Shown: positions 1-7,926, counted from the first letter of the stretch. The stretch: 49,550 nt of DNA from Deltaproteobacteria bacterium (GCA_029262315.1 JAJCZP010000149.1:1-49550); one strand, 5' to 3'. Translations and numbers: made by a program. The notes: a model not told the origin generated them from the sequence alone.

Positions 1-350
1 GCGATCCGCTCGGCAACGGCTTGCATCAAATGACCGCCATGGTCGAAAAGCCCGCACCGGAGGACGCCCCGTCCAACCTCGCGATCATGGGCCGCTACGT
101 CCTACCGCCAGAGATCTTCCCTCTCATCGAGAAGACGCCCCCCGGCAAGGGCGGCGAGATCCAACTCACCGACGCCCTCGACCGCCTGCGCCAGGACAGC
201 GGCATCATCGGCTGCGAATTCACCGGCAAACGCTACGACGCCGGCGACAAGGTCGGCTACATCCAGGCCAACATAGAGTACGCCTTGAAGCGCCCTGACC
301 TCGCTGCTAGATTGCGCCCGTACCTGAAGGAAATCGCGGGCCGCAGCTAG
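1..350 (+). CDS. galU: UTP-glucose-1-phosphate uridylyltransferase, C-terminal part
   Basis: This is the 3' end of a gene that begins before the window; the first complete codon is at 3 and the stop is TAG at 348-350. The enzyme makes UDP-glucose from UTP and glucose-1-phosphate in the cytoplasm. Visible family features are VEKPAPEDAPSNLAIMGRY (the conserved stretch after the sugar-binding region), then GKGGEIQLTDAL, then the C-terminal helix ending in KEIAGRS. These are typical of bacterial GalU rather than GlmU or RfbA. The gene ends 32 bp before the tRNA gene and is probably part of the core chromosome on the left side of the island. Confidence 0.93.
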   Translation, partial: DPLGNGLHQMTAMVEKPAPEDAPSNLAIMGRYVLPPEIFPLIEKTPPGKGGEIQLTDALDRLRQDSGIIGCEFTGKRYDAGDKVGYIQANIEYALKRPDLAARLRPYLKEIAGRS

Positions 351-382
351 TCTCTAGCGCGATCGCACCGCGAAGGTAGGTC

Positions 383-455
383 GGGGCAGTAGCTCAGTTG
401 GGAGAGCACCACGTTCGCAACGTGGGGGTCGAGGGTTCGAATCCCTTCTGCTCCA
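383..455 (+). tRNA. tRNA-Ala (anticodon CGC)
   Basis: A complete 73-nt cloverleaf: 7-bp acceptor stem GGGGCAG/CTGCTCC including the G3-U70 pair that defines alanine tRNAs, D arm GCTC/GAGC, anticodon stem CCACG/CGTGG with loop TTCGCAA (anticodon CGC, reads GCG), T arm GAGGG/CCCTT with loop TTCGAAT, and discriminator A73. The 3' CCA is not encoded. Its 3' end is the integration site of the island to the right, and pieces of it recur at 5102, 13659, 20976 and 31480. Confidence 0.95.
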
Positions 456-480
456 CTTTTAACTCCGGGAGAACGTTGGT
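436..480 (+). repeat. attL: tRNA-Ala 3' end, attachment-site core
   Basis: The stretch from the T loop through the discriminator base and on into the 3' flank is repeated. The first 24 bp recur at 5102, 13659, 20976 and 31480. The copy at 31480 alone also matches the flank up to about 480, with two mismatches. It therefore looks like the left boundary of an integrated element whose outermost right boundary is near 31523. A degraded integrase abuts it. Confidence 0.8.
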
Positions 481-1214
481 TCTCGCACCGCGCCGACGGC
501 GTCCGGTGTCCACTCGGTGTCCACTTGGCGCCTCGCCGGCACTCTCGGGGTCGATCTTCGCGAGTTCGCGCGCGGCGTTCTCGGACGTATGCACGAACCG
601 GCCGTAGTGCTTCCGGAGCGTGCTCTCGGCAACACCAGTCCGCTCCGACACCCAGGTGAGGTTGCAACCGACCGTGAGCGCCTGGCTGACGAACGTATCC
701 TTGCACGCGTACAGGTCGCGGAGCCGGATGCCGAGCACCCGCTGCGCGTCGCAGAATACCTTCTAGAAGTGCGTCTGATCGACCGGACGACCAAGCGTAT
801 TCGTGAACAGGTAGTCGTCCGGTCCCGCCCGCAACGGCAGCAACTGCCGTAGGACGCTCACGTTCCGCGGGGTGAGCCGGACAATCCGGGCAGCGGCTGC
901 CGTTTTCGGTGCGGACTCGTACCGGAGCGCCGACGGGCACTCCGACACGGCGCTGCGTCCCGGTTGCCCGTTGGAGACCAGGCCAAGTAGTTGAAGGTCC
1001 CGTCCTGGATCTGCCCCGCGATCCTCGCCGCGTCCTTGCCGAGCAGCGCCCATTTGAAGATCGGGCGCCGCCCCACGTAGAAGTAGTGCACGCCCTCCCG
1101 GAACGTGCCCTTCGACATCATGGTGCGCACGGCTTGCTCCGACCATGGGGTCAAGGCGAATCCCCGAGAGAATAAGGGATCTTTCCGGGCCACTACGGGG
1201 AATTTCCGTCGCAA
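459..1214 (-). pseudogene. Degraded tyrosine-recombinase integrase
   Basis: Reading right to left, integrase pieces appear in three frames. About 1214-950 gives a DNA-binding N terminus (MSKGTFREGVHYFYVGRR ... DGTFNYLAWSPTGNR, the arm-binding type found in DUF3596-like integrases). About 910-765 gives the segment before the catalytic C terminus (DDYLFTNTLGRPVDQTHF). About 735-520 gives RDLYACKDTFVSQAL followed by the catalytic Tyr region STLRKHYGRF. The central catalytic part is missing and at least two frameshifts are present, so it cannot make an active enzyme. The 3' end runs antisense into the tRNA repeat, as expected when attP overlaps the end of int. It is the only substantial integrase trace in the 31-kb island. 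Confidence 0.8.
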
Positions 1215-1367
1215 CTACGGGGTTCTCCGTATGTCCATTCCCGGGGTTCTACGATAGAGACTCCCACTTGATCTCTCGCACTTGCCCAGTCGCGCCGCGA
1301 TGCGCACCGGCGGGGAGAGCGAGCCAGCCACTGTGCCGCCATTGGCCCTGATAGAGGAGACTACCGA

Positions 1368-4300
1368 ATGCCCGATGCTACCGATTCGCGTCGTACCCTA
1401 CCCCTTGTGCGGTTCGCCCTCGCTGTCGCGGTCGCCGTCGGCGCGCTTGTCTTTGCGACAGGCGCGGTCGCCGGAACCTTCGATGTCACCAAGACGACCG
1501 ACGATGACGGCGCCTGCTTCTCGGGCAACTGCGCGTTGCGCGAGGCGGTGCTGGCGGCCAACATCAGCATCTCGCCCGACACGATCAACGTGCCGGCTGG
1601 CGTATACACGCTCACCATCGTTGGGGACAGCGAAGAGGAAGGCTTCACCGGCGACATCGACATCAAGTACGGCACGACTATCATCGGGGCGGGGTCCGGG
1701 CTCACGGTGATCGATGCGAGTGCACTCGTCGACACCGATCGCCATTTTCAGATCCGCGGTCTCTCTGGAACCACGACGATCAGCGGGGTGACCCTAATCA
1801 ATGGATCCGGGGGGCAGGGCTCGGCGATTCACGTCTCCTCCGGCGCGCGAGCGATCCTGACCGACATCGAGGCGCGGGACAATACAAGCGTTGGCATCAA
1901 CGTCAACACAAACGCGATCGTGGATTTGGTGGACACGACGATCGGTCCGAACAATGCCATTGGCATCATCAACGAAGGCGACCTCGTCATCACGGGGAGC
2001 ACGATCACCGGCAACGGTCCGACCCCGGATGGTGCGGGGATCGCAAACGATCCCGGCGCGACACTGGAAATTACCGACAGCGAGATCAGTGGAAACGGGG
2101 CTTTGAGTCGCGGCGGCGGGATCTTCAATGCCCCCGGGGCAACCATAAGCCTCATTGAGAACTCCACGATCAGCGGTAACTCGTCGAACAGTTTGGGCGG
2201 GGGTCTCCACAGCGATGGGGACGTCAATGCAATCCTCGGGACGACCATTAGCGGGAACACGGCTGCTGGATTCGGCGGCGGAATCTTCAACAACTTCGGC
2301 TCCCTGACGATCACCAACAGTACGCTGAGCGAGAACAGTGCGTTCTCCGCCGGTAGTGGGATCTACAACGACAGCAGCGGGACGCTCACGGCCAGGCACG
2401 TGACGATCGTAGGGCCGGGCGAAGGGGTCAACGTCATCGCCGGTGGTGTCCTCACCCTGCAGAATACGCTCGTCGCAACGACCGGCGCGGACTGCGCCGG
2501 AACGGGAACCCCTACCTCCCTTGGTGGCAACCTCGACACGGATGGGACCTGCATCCTGACCGGCACGGGAGACATCCCTGCCGGCAACTCGGCACTTGGC
2601 CCCCTGCAGGACAATGGCGGTCCCACCGAGACCCACGCGCTCGGCGCGACCAGCGCCGCGATCGACACCGGCCTGAACGGCGCGTGCCCGGCGACCGACC
2701 AGCGCGGCCAGGCCCGTGTCGATGGCGATGCGAACGGAACGCTCACCTGCGATATCGGCGCCTTCGAGTTCCAGGCGGAGTACAGTACCCTCGATCCGGG
2801 TTCAGCGGCGGGCAAGGCCGCGACCAAGTGCTATCGGGCCATCCTGAAGGAGTCGCTGAAGTACCAAGGGAAGCTCCAGAAGACGATCGACAAATGCAAG
2901 AAGGACGTGGTGAAGAAGGGCGGCGCCTCGGCCTTTACGCTGGCCGATTGCGCGCTGGTCGCGGGCGATGCCAACGCCGGGACCGCGGAGGACCTGCGTC
3001 TCAAAGCGCGCGCCGCGGAGCAGAAGCTCCTCGACGGCATCGCCAAGCAGTGCGGTGGCAGCGACAAGGCCTGCGGCACGGGCACCAATGACGTCCCGCT
3101 GCAGCACGTGAACTGGGACAACGGCACCTGCCCGGTCTTCGAGAACTTCGGGTGTGAGAGCATCGCACTCGACGACTGCGGCGGCATCGGCGCGTGTCTC
3201 GCGTGTCAGATCGAGGGGGCGATGGAGCAGGCAATGGACACGATCCTCGCCGACCCCTTCAACGCGACCGCGTTCGGGGCGACGATCGAGCCTGGCAAGA
3301 CCACCAACAAGTGCCAGCAGACGATTCTGAAGGAAGGCGGGAAGTTCGTGTCCGCCAAGCGCAAGGTGTTGCAGAAGTGCTGGGACAAGAAGGTGAAACG
3401 CAAGGGCGACGGCTACGACGATCCGGTGGCGTGTCCGGACGTGGATCCGAAGCTCGGCGGCACCGGCGATCCGAAGACGGTCGAGGCGATTCTGAAGCTC
3501 GAGCAGAAGAAGACGGCCGCGATCTGTAAGAAATGCGGCGGCGATGGCGACAGCGACAAGGACGGCCTGTGCGACACGAATCCGGCGAGCCTGCCGTTCC
3601 TTGGCGGGAGCTATACCTGCCCGGCCATCCAGCTGCCCCCGAGTGGCGCCGGGATCCTCGACGGGGAGCATCGCTACGGTACCGATTGCGGGGCGCTGAA
3701 CCCGATCGCCACGCTGCAGGACTACATCGACTGCATCGATTGCGTGCTCGAGTTCAAAGCCGACTGCCTGGCGCACGCGGCCGGCGGCGACCATGATCCC
3801 AGCCTCGGCATTGGCTATCCCGCGGAATGCGAAGTCGCGTTTGCCACGTCCGCAATCACTGAGATCGTTGATGAAACGGGCGACGGCGGCAGTGCGCCTC
3901 TAAGCGGGCCGTTCGCCATTGCCGTCGATGACAACGGCAACGTCTACACCGCGGGGTTCAACAGCAACAACGTCCTGAGGATAGCACCCAACGGCACCGT
4001 GACGGAGATCATCGACAGCACCGGCGATGGCGGTGGGAACCCGCTTGTGAACCCCGAGGGCATCGCGGTTGACGGTGCGGGGAACGTCTACGTTGTAGGC
4101 GGCGACCCGGGGATCGGAATGGCCTTCACTATCGATACGCCCGGCACGTGCAGCACGAGTGGCATACCCTGCTCAATTACGAAGATCATCGATTCGACGG
4201 GTGACGGCATCAGTCCGTTTGAAATTGGTTTTGGTATTGCCACCGATGGCAGCGGCAACGTCTACGTGACCGGTTACGGCTCTGAGAACGCATTCAAGAT

Positions 4301-4883
4301 CACGCCTGGCGGCACCGTGACCGAGATCATCGACAGCACCGGCGATGGCGGTGGGAACCCGCTCAATTTTCCGACCGCCATTGCTGTTGACGGAAGTGGC
4401 AACGTTTATGTCGCCGGCGCCGGCTCCGACAATGCGTTCAAGATCACGCCCGGCGGTACCGTGACCGAGATCATCGACAGCACCGGCGATGGCGGTGGGA
4501 ACCCGCTTGTAAATCCCGAGGGCATTGCGGTTGATGGGAGCGGCAACGTTTATGTGACCGGCTTTTCCTCCGACAATGCGTTCAAGATCACGCCCGGCGG
4601 TACCGTGACCGAAATCATTGACAGCAACGCTGATGGCGTCGTCCTGCTCAATTCCCCTTCGGGCGTCGCCGTAGACGGAAGCGGCAACGTCTACATATCC
4701 GCCGCTAGCAACAACGCGTTCAAGGTCACGCCCGGCGGTACCGTAACCAAGATCATCGACGTCACCGGCGATGGCCTCGGCAACACCCTGTCCTGGCCTT
4801 ACGCGATCGCCCTCAACGGCGATGATGTCTACGTTACTGGATCAGATAGCAACAACGCTTTTCACATCGCGACGGTGCCGTAA
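1368..4883 (+). CDS. Secreted beta-helix / Cys-rich / NHL-repeat protein
   Basis: 1171 aa, ATG with a GAGGAG Shine-Dalgarno at 1354-1359. Residues 1-36 are a signal peptide (cleavage near AVAG). Residues about 38-465 are a parallel beta-helix of the 'CSLREAI / choice-of-anchor Q' type: CALREAV near the start, many SGN/GG turns, and closing DIGAFEF. Residues about 475-825 are Cys/Lys-rich helical segments with a repeated KC...LK...KC pattern. Residues about 830-1171 are six or so NHL-like propeller repeats (IAVDGSGNVYV ... FKITPGGTVTEIID) that are nearly identical at DNA level. Probably exported and extracellular; binding target unknown. It is the sole cargo of the first island module and shares its propeller with the chromosomal gene at 46573-48255. 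Confidence 0.85.
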   Translation: MPDATDSRRTLPLVRFALAVAVAVGALVFATGAVAGTFDVTKTTDDDGACFSGNCALREAVLAANISISPDTINVPAGVYTLTIVGDSEEEGFTGDIDIKYGTTIIGAGSGLTVIDASALVDTDRHFQIRGLSGTTTISGVTLINGSGGQGSAIHVSSGARAILTDIEARDNTSVGINVNTNAIVDLVDTTIGPNNAIGIINEGDLVITGSTITGNGPTPDGAGIANDPGATLEITDSEISGNGALSRGGGIFNAPGATISLIENSTISGNSSNSLGGGLHSDGDVNAILGTTISGNTAAGFGGGIFNNFGSLTITNSTLSENSAFSAGSGIYNDSSGTLTARHVTIVGPGEGVNVIAGGVLTLQNTLVATTGADCAGTGTPTSLGGNLDTDGTCILTGTGDIPAGNSALGPLQDNGGPTETHALGATSAAIDTGLNGACPATDQRGQARVDGDANGTLTCDIGAFEFQAEYSTLDPGSAAGKAATKCYRAILKESLKYQGKLQKTIDKCKKDVVKKGGASAFTLADCALVAGDANAGTAEDLRLKARAAEQKLLDGIAKQCGGSDKACGTGTNDVPLQHVNWDNGTCPVFENFGCESIALDDCGGIGACLACQIEGAMEQAMDTILADPFNATAFGATIEPGKTTNKCQQTILKEGGKFVSAKRKVLQKCWDKKVKRKGDGYDDPVACPDVDPKLGGTGDPKTVEAILKLEQKKTAAICKKCGGDGDSDKDGLCDTNPASLPFLGGSYTCPAIQLPPSGAGILDGEHRYGTDCGALNPIATLQDYIDCIDCVLEFKADCLAHAAGGDHDPSLGIGYPAECEVAFATSAITEIVDETGDGGSAPLSGPFAIAVDDNGNVYTAGFNSNNVLRIAPNGTVTEIIDSTGDGGGNPLVNPEGIAVDGAGNVYVVGGDPGIGMAFTIDTPGTCSTSGIPCSITKIIDSTGDGISPFEIGFGIATDGSGNVYVTGYGSENAFKITPGGTVTEIIDSTGDGGGNPLNFPTAIAVDGSGNVYVAGAGSDNAFKITPGGTVTEIIDSTGDGGGNPLVNPEGIAVDGSGNVYVTGFSSDNAFKITPGGTVTEIIDSNADGVVLLNSPSGVAVDGSGNVYISAASNNAFKVTPGGTVTKIIDVTGDGLGNTLSWPYAIALNGDDVYVTGSDSNNAFHIATVP

Positions 4884-4901
4884 GCGACTGGCCATACAGG
4901 A

Positions 4902-4935
4902 TTCCCGGGACCGGCACCCATGCCGATCCCGGGAA
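4902..4935 (+). terminator. Strong hairpin after the beta-helix gene
   Basis: A perfect 9-bp inverted repeat (TTCCCGGGA at 4902-4910, TCCCGGGAA at 4927-4935) encloses a second small stem GGCA/TGCC. It starts 18 nt past the stop codon. There is no U tract, so it may be a processing or stability hairpin rather than a classical intrinsic terminator. Confidence 0.45.
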
Positions 4936-5040
4936 CCGCACTGGCCTCCCCTGGACTGGAGTCGATCCGCCCCGCGTTCCTCATTCGAGACAAAAGGTCG
5001 GGGACGTGAATGGCCACCGGTGGCCATTCTGAGCACGTTC

Positions 5041-5125
5041 GAGCCACATCCAGCCACATCGGCGCCGAGAAATCTCAGCGTTTCCTGCGCTTCCTGACGG
5101 GTTCGAATCCCTTCTGCTCCACTTT
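5041..5125 (+). repeat. Island attachment repeat, copy 1 (arm sites + tRNA core)
   Basis: GAGCCACATCCAGCCACATC at 5041-5060 holds two direct copies of AGCCACATC, candidate arm-type integrase sites. The tRNA-Ala 3'-end core follows at 5102-5125, 61 bp from the start of the arm repeat. The core contains only the T-loop and 3' acceptor half, so it is not a tRNA gene. It marks the junction of modules 1 and 2. Confidence 0.75.
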
Positions 5126-5217
5126 CTTCACCGGGCAAGGCCGCGGCGGTTAGCGGGCGCCGTGGCGCGCGACTCCGCTACTCGACGACGTGCCGGAGGC
5201 CTCGTGACCCGCCCCGC

Positions 5218-5454
5218 TCATCCAGGACAGTGGAGCCTCTCTGCTACGAGCGCGGACATCGTCTTGCCAGCGCGTTTCGCATCCCGGCGCACACGTTCGA
5301 TCAACTTCGGCGGGAGTCGAAGTGTCACTGGCTTAGTCCCGGAAGACGGCCGCCCAGCCCCCGCACGACGTCCGCCATGGCCAGGAAGAATCTCCCGCGA
5401 GCGGCGTCGCCCAACTTTGATCGGTTCGTCGCTATAGACGATTGGCTTGCTCAT
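5218..5454 (-). CDS. BrnA-type antitoxin of a BrnT toxin
   Basis: 78 aa, ATG at 5454, starting inside the last 23 bp of the toxin gene. The N terminus (MSKPIVYSDEPIKVGRR) and Gly-rich GHGGRRAGAGRP linker precede a short helical C-terminal part (VTLRLPPKLIERVRRDAKRA) that looks like a ribbon-helix-helix DNA-binding domain. By position and overlap it should neutralise the BrnT-like toxin and autorepress the operon. An 80-aa paralogue lies at 45893-46135. The family name is inferred from the partner; the antitoxin itself is not a textbook BrnA. Confidence 0.75.
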   Translation of the reverse strand: MSKPIVYSDEPIKVGRRRSREILPGHGGRRAGAGRPSSGTKPVTLRLPPKLIERVRRDAKRAGKTMSALVAERLHCPG

Positions 5455-5707
5455 AGAAGATCTTCCCTCGTCTCCAGTAGCCGGCGCCAATGATGCGAAC
5501 ATTTTCGCCGCGAACGGTGAAACGCACGGTCAAGATACCGCCTCGCACGTGCCCGAACGCAAAGTACCGATGCTCAGAAGCACTGTGCGCCGCGTCTTCC
5601 GCAAGAATGAGTCGCGGATCCGCGAAGACTTCGGTTGCGGTCGCGAATGAGACACCATGCTGCTGCTCATTGAGTCGCGCCTTCCTTAGATTCCATTCGA
5701 ACTTCAC
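5432..5707 (-). CDS. brnT: BrnT-family ribonuclease toxin
   Basis: 91 aa, full family length. It begins MKFEWNLRKARLNEQQHGVSF and contains the conserved HRYFAFG and ILTVRFTVRGENVRIIGAGY strands followed by RRGKIFYEQ, all typical of BrnT (a RelE-like RNase). Family members cleave mRNA and are toin-first operons with the antitoxin downstream, the order seen here. An inverted repeat 24 bp upstream (5731-5754) is conserved in the second copy of the locus at 46107-46388, which indicates a shared operator. It lies at the left end of module 2. Confidence 0.85.
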   Translation of the reverse strand: MKFEWNLRKARLNEQQHGVSFATATEVFADPRLILAEDAAHSASEHRYFAFGHVRGGILTVRFTVRGENVRIIGAGYWRRGKIFYEQANRL

Positions 5708-5730
5708 CGCTACCGTATCATCAGCGCGAC

Positions 5731-5754
5731 TTGAATAGCAACGCCTGAATTCAA
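5731..5754 (-). promoter_or_regulatory. Probable brnT operator
   Basis: Inverted repeat TTGAAT-N12-ATTCAA, ending 24 bp before the brnT start codon. The same half-sites and the same 12-bp spacing occur 24 bp before the second brnT at 46412-46435, while flanking bases differ. This is the pattern expected for antitoxin autoregulation. Confidence 0.6.
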
Positions 5755-5786
5755 CATCCTCTCCAAGAGGGTCACGCAGACACGAA

Positions 5787-5915
5787 CTAGCTCGGATCTT
5801 CCGCGTTCGAAGACGAACGGGCTACGGAGACTCGTAGCTGCCACTCCCATTGACTCAACTCGAACGCACCCAGCCGGAGCGCCGCTGCCTCGCTCGGGCG
5901 CATGCCCGTGTAGCC
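5787..5915 (-). pseudogene. Fragment of a second tyrosine recombinase
   Basis: Translation gives YTGMRPSEAAALRLGAFEL, which matches the box I region (catalytic Arg in TGMRPSE) of phage-type integrases, then a broken strand and a stop. Neither the N terminus nor boxes II/III are present. It is too short to be functional and probably marks a lost mobile element between the BrnT locus and the ParE fragment. Confidence 0.5.
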
Positions 5916-5999
5916 CCGAGGCGATGGAGAAAATGTGCCAATACGGCGCAGCTGCAACGCGGAGTGGCCGTACAACGTGCCGTCACCCTCATCGCGCTC

Positions 6000-6152
6000 G
6001 GACCGGAGCATTGGCCGGTCAAGCGGGGCACGCGCAGGTTTGTACTACGCCGATTCCCGTACACGATCGCGTATCGGGTCGATGCGACCGGGATCACCGT
6101 CCTGGCCATCGCCCATCACCGGTTGAACCCTTCAGCGTGGGAACGGCGCTAG
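6000..6152 (+). pseudogene. C-terminal fragment of a RelE/ParE-type toxin
   Basis: The last ~50 codons before TAG at 6150-6152 read KRGTRRFVLRRFPYTIAYRV then TGITVLAIAHHRLNPSAW. These are the two final beta strands and the 'AHxRRxPxYW'-type ending of ParE/RelE toxins. The first half of the toxin is absent, and the sequence upstream on this strand does not look like a toxin N terminus. No intact antitoxin is adjacent. Confidence 0.55.
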
Positions 6153-6160
6153 AATCACCT

Positions 6161-6464
6161 ACGATCAGGAACTCGACGCCTTCGGCACAAGACGCGAGCA
6201 GCAGGTCACGGAAGTCCTGGTTGAGCTCGCGGAGGCTGGTCATTCGTCGTCGCGGCGCTCGCCCGGACGGAACGACCGGGTCGGGGTCGCGTCGCGCGCC
6301 GCGCGCATCCGCGGGGTAGGCCTTGCCTGCGGCCGCCCATCCCTCACGCGCCAGGGCGGCCATCATCGCGATCCGAGCCTCCGCGGTGGTGAAATCGGAG
6401 AGATCTTCGGCTCTTCGCCGAGGCGATGCCGGTGCACTGGCCAACCTGCGCGAGACGTCGACAC
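6161..6464 (-). pseudogene. Remnant of the nucleotidyltransferase locus found at 12840-13519
   Basis: This stretch is a diverged duplicate of 13215-13519. It contains the small upstream gene with a frameshift after LGEEP and another near KAYPADARG, then the start of the nucleotidyltransferase (MTSLRELNQDFRDLLLASC ... VEFLIVG). Similarity stops abruptly after the first strand, before the nucleotide-binding motif. Both reading frames are broken, so it should be non-functional. Confidence 0.7.
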
Positions 6465-6532
6465 GCAGGCGATTACACTACGAAGACCCGGTGGCCGCGA
6501 GGTCCATGTGATGGCAACGCCTGCGTTCGCGG

Positions 6533-6940
6533 TCAGGCGGGCAACGCTGCGATACCTTCGACCGCCGCGAGGGCCCGATCGAACGTGGCCACCAGCCCGT
6601 CCGCACGGGATCGCGCGACGGCGACAATCGCCGCATCGACGAGACTCAGCCGTCCCCCCGACTGATGACGGAACACGGCAAGGGCGTCGTCGAGCACCTC
6701 CGCACCGGCCACGAAATCGACGTCTTCCGCCTGCAGGAGCGCGTCGCACACGCGAAGTGCCGTGGTCAGATCGCGTCGCATGAGTACGACGGTGGCAACC
6801 TCCACCAGGACGTACTCGAGAAGCAGCGCGCGGCCGTGCCTCCCCGCGTCGATCTCGGCCATCGTTCCCGCGGCCCGTGCGTGATGGACATCGCTGGCGT
6901 TGTGCAGGGCAACCAGAAAGCTCGAGTCGAGGACGATCAC
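6533..6940 (-). CDS. VapC-family PIN-domain toxin
   Basis: 135 aa from a GTG at 6940. PIN-domain features are MIVLDSSFLVAL at the N terminus (first catalytic Asp), Glu in LEYVLVEVATV, SLVDAAIVAVA (third acidic residue) and a final LVATFDRALA strand (last acidic residue). The family are Mg-dependent RNases of type II toxin-antitoxin systems. It follows its antitoxin gene with a 10-bp gap, the usual vapB-vapC order. Confidence 0.85.
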   Translation of the reverse strand: MIVLDSSFLVALHNASDVHHARAAGTMAEIDAGRHGRALLLEYVLVEVATVVLMRRDLTTALRVCDALLQAEDVDFVAGAEVLDDALAVFRHQSGGRLSLVDAAIVAVARSRADGLVATFDRALAAVEGIAALPA

Positions 6941-6950
6941 CGCGCGCGGA

Positions 6951-7187
6951 CTAGATACCGTAGACGATGTGGTCGATCGCGACGCTCAGGTTTTCGTTCC
7001 CTGGAGGGTAGGCCTCCGGGACGACGAGCGTGGCGAGACGTGCGGTCTTGGCTGTGGGGTGCGGGCGCGCCACGTAGACACGGATCGCATCGCTCAGCGC
7101 CTCGCCGATCGTCTTCCCCTCGAGCGATGCTCGGGCCTTCAACTCACGATAGGCGCCCGCATCGATATTGCGGATCGTCGTATCCAC
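6951..7187 (-). CDS. VapB/FitA-like ribbon-helix-helix antitoxin
   Basis: 78 aa if started at GTG 7187; the frame is open to a TTG at 7223. The N terminus TTIRNIDAGAYRELKARASL followed by EGKTIGEALSDAIRVYV is a ribbon-helix-helix DNA-binding domain, and the tail (about residues 50-78) is the likely toxin-binding part. It lies directly before the PIN toxin at 6533-6940. The inverted repeat at 7200-7220 just upstream is a candidate operator; the GTG start was preferred because it begins at the first beta strand and leaves that operator outside the gene. Confidence 0.75.
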   Translation of the reverse strand: MDTTIRNIDAGAYRELKARASLEGKTIGEALSDAIRVYVARPHPTAKTARLATLVVPEAYPPGNENLSVAIDHIVYGI

Positions 7188-7199
7188 TTGGTCGTGTGT

Positions 7200-7220
7200 A
7201 ACACATGTATGCGTTGTGTT
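7200..7220 (-). promoter_or_regulatory. Candidate operator of the vapBC pair
   Basis: Inverted repeat AACACA-N9-TGTGTT, 13 bp before the preferred antitoxin start. Ribbon-helix-helix antitoxins usually bind short inverted repeats at such positions. Only this one copy is present, so support is modest. Confidence 0.35.
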
Positions 7221-7309
7221 CAACGTACAGTTCTTAACCTCCCCCAGGCATCTTCAGGGAAAATTCCTATCATGTAGGTGAGCATCCGTATCGGATATTC
7301 GGGGCGGTC

Positions 7310-7344
7310 TCCGACGCGGAGCGGGGGACCCGATCCGCGTCGGA
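7310..7344. repeat. 11-bp perfect inverted repeat
   Basis: TCCGACGCGGA at 7310-7320 and TCCGCGTCGGA at 7334-7344, separated by 13 bp. It sits between the divergently oriented vapB gene and the cyclase remnant. No U tract follows on either strand. It may be a protein-binding site or a hairpin; function unknown. Confidence 0.4.
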
Positions 7345-7421
7345 CACTACGCGCCGTGCACTCAACGGCGAAGTCCGTGACGCGTCCAGGTCAGTCGACC
7401 AATACCGACGCTGGCTGAGTC

Positions 7422-7556
7422 ATGCCGGAGAAGCTCAACATCAGCGATCGGATACGCACGGCCGTCGTGGCAATGCTGGGGCTGCTCTTCGTCGTCCTCT
7501 GCAACTGGAGCGTGCCACCGCGCACGAGAGGATCAACGGGCCGTTTCCCGGGTTAG
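7422..7556 (+). pseudogene. N-terminal fragment of the adenylate cyclase gene (copy of 31601...)
   Basis: Reads MPEKLNISDRIRTAVVAMLG then LLFVVLCNWSV and stops at 7554-7556. The chromosomal cyclase at 31601 begins MPERINISNRARNAVVAVLG then LLFVALCNWSV. The ~26 bp upstream of the ATG also match the cyclase upstream region. After the Trp-Ser-Val the fragment has lost several codons and the frame soon ends, although GRFPG (matching GPFPG) is still visible. It is a truncated duplicate inside module 2. Confidence 0.8.
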
Positions 7557-7557
7557 G

Positions 7558-7926
7558 TCAGCGGATGACCGTGGCCCCGGGTAGACCGTCGAAGTCGACG
7601 TCGCTCGTCACGACCTGGGCGCGATGTCGGCGCGCCGTGGCGTAGATGAGGGCGTCGGCCATCGCGAGGCCATGTTCGAGCGACAGGTCGGCGGCGTCGA
7701 GCGCGAGCGACTCGTCAACCGGGGCAATCGTCGCCCGCCGCATCACCGAGACGGCCTCCACGGCCCGCTCCTCGGACAGGTCTCGCCGGACGACCTTGTA
7801 GACCTCGAAGACCTCGATCGCGCAGACCAGCAACGGCTCCCGCCCTTCGATGTAGGGTGCGAAGCGATCCGCGCGCGGCCGGTCCGCCAGATACTCGATC
7901 CAGCCGCTCGAATCGACGAGGATCAG
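7558..7926 (-). CDS. VapC-family PIN-domain toxin (partner of AbrB-like antitoxin)
   Basis: 122 aa. The start is taken as CTG at 7926, which overlaps the antitoxin stop by 4 bp and yields the typical PIN start ILVDSSGWIEYLAD; no ATG or GTG fits, and a TTG at 7833 would remove the catalytic N terminus. Acidic residues appear in LVDSS, in CAIEVFEVYKVV, in GLAMADALIYATA and in VVTSDVDF. It should be a Mg-dependent RNase toxin. An in-frame deleted copy of this gene is at 40553-40735. Confidence 0.8.
   Translation of the reverse strand: MILVDSSGWIEYLADRPRADRFAPYIEGREPLLVCAIEVFEVYKVVRRDLSEERAVEAVSVMRRATIAPVDESLALDAADLSLEHGLAMADALIYATARRHRAQVVTSDVDFDGLPGATVIR

Noticed and set aside
347..940. Long minus-strand frame running antisense through the tRNA gene
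   Set aside because: The tail (GAEGIRTLDPHVANVVLSQL) is the usual translation of a tRNA complement, and the rest is a shadow of the broken integrase.
2802..3794. 330-codon minus-strand frame
   Set aside because: Shadow of the Cys-rich part of the beta-helix protein; no start signal or recognised domain.
5099..5125. Possible additional tRNA genes at the attachment repeats
   Set aside because: Only the T-loop and 3' acceptor half are present at 5102, 13659, 20976 and 31480; no D arm or anticodon arm precedes them.
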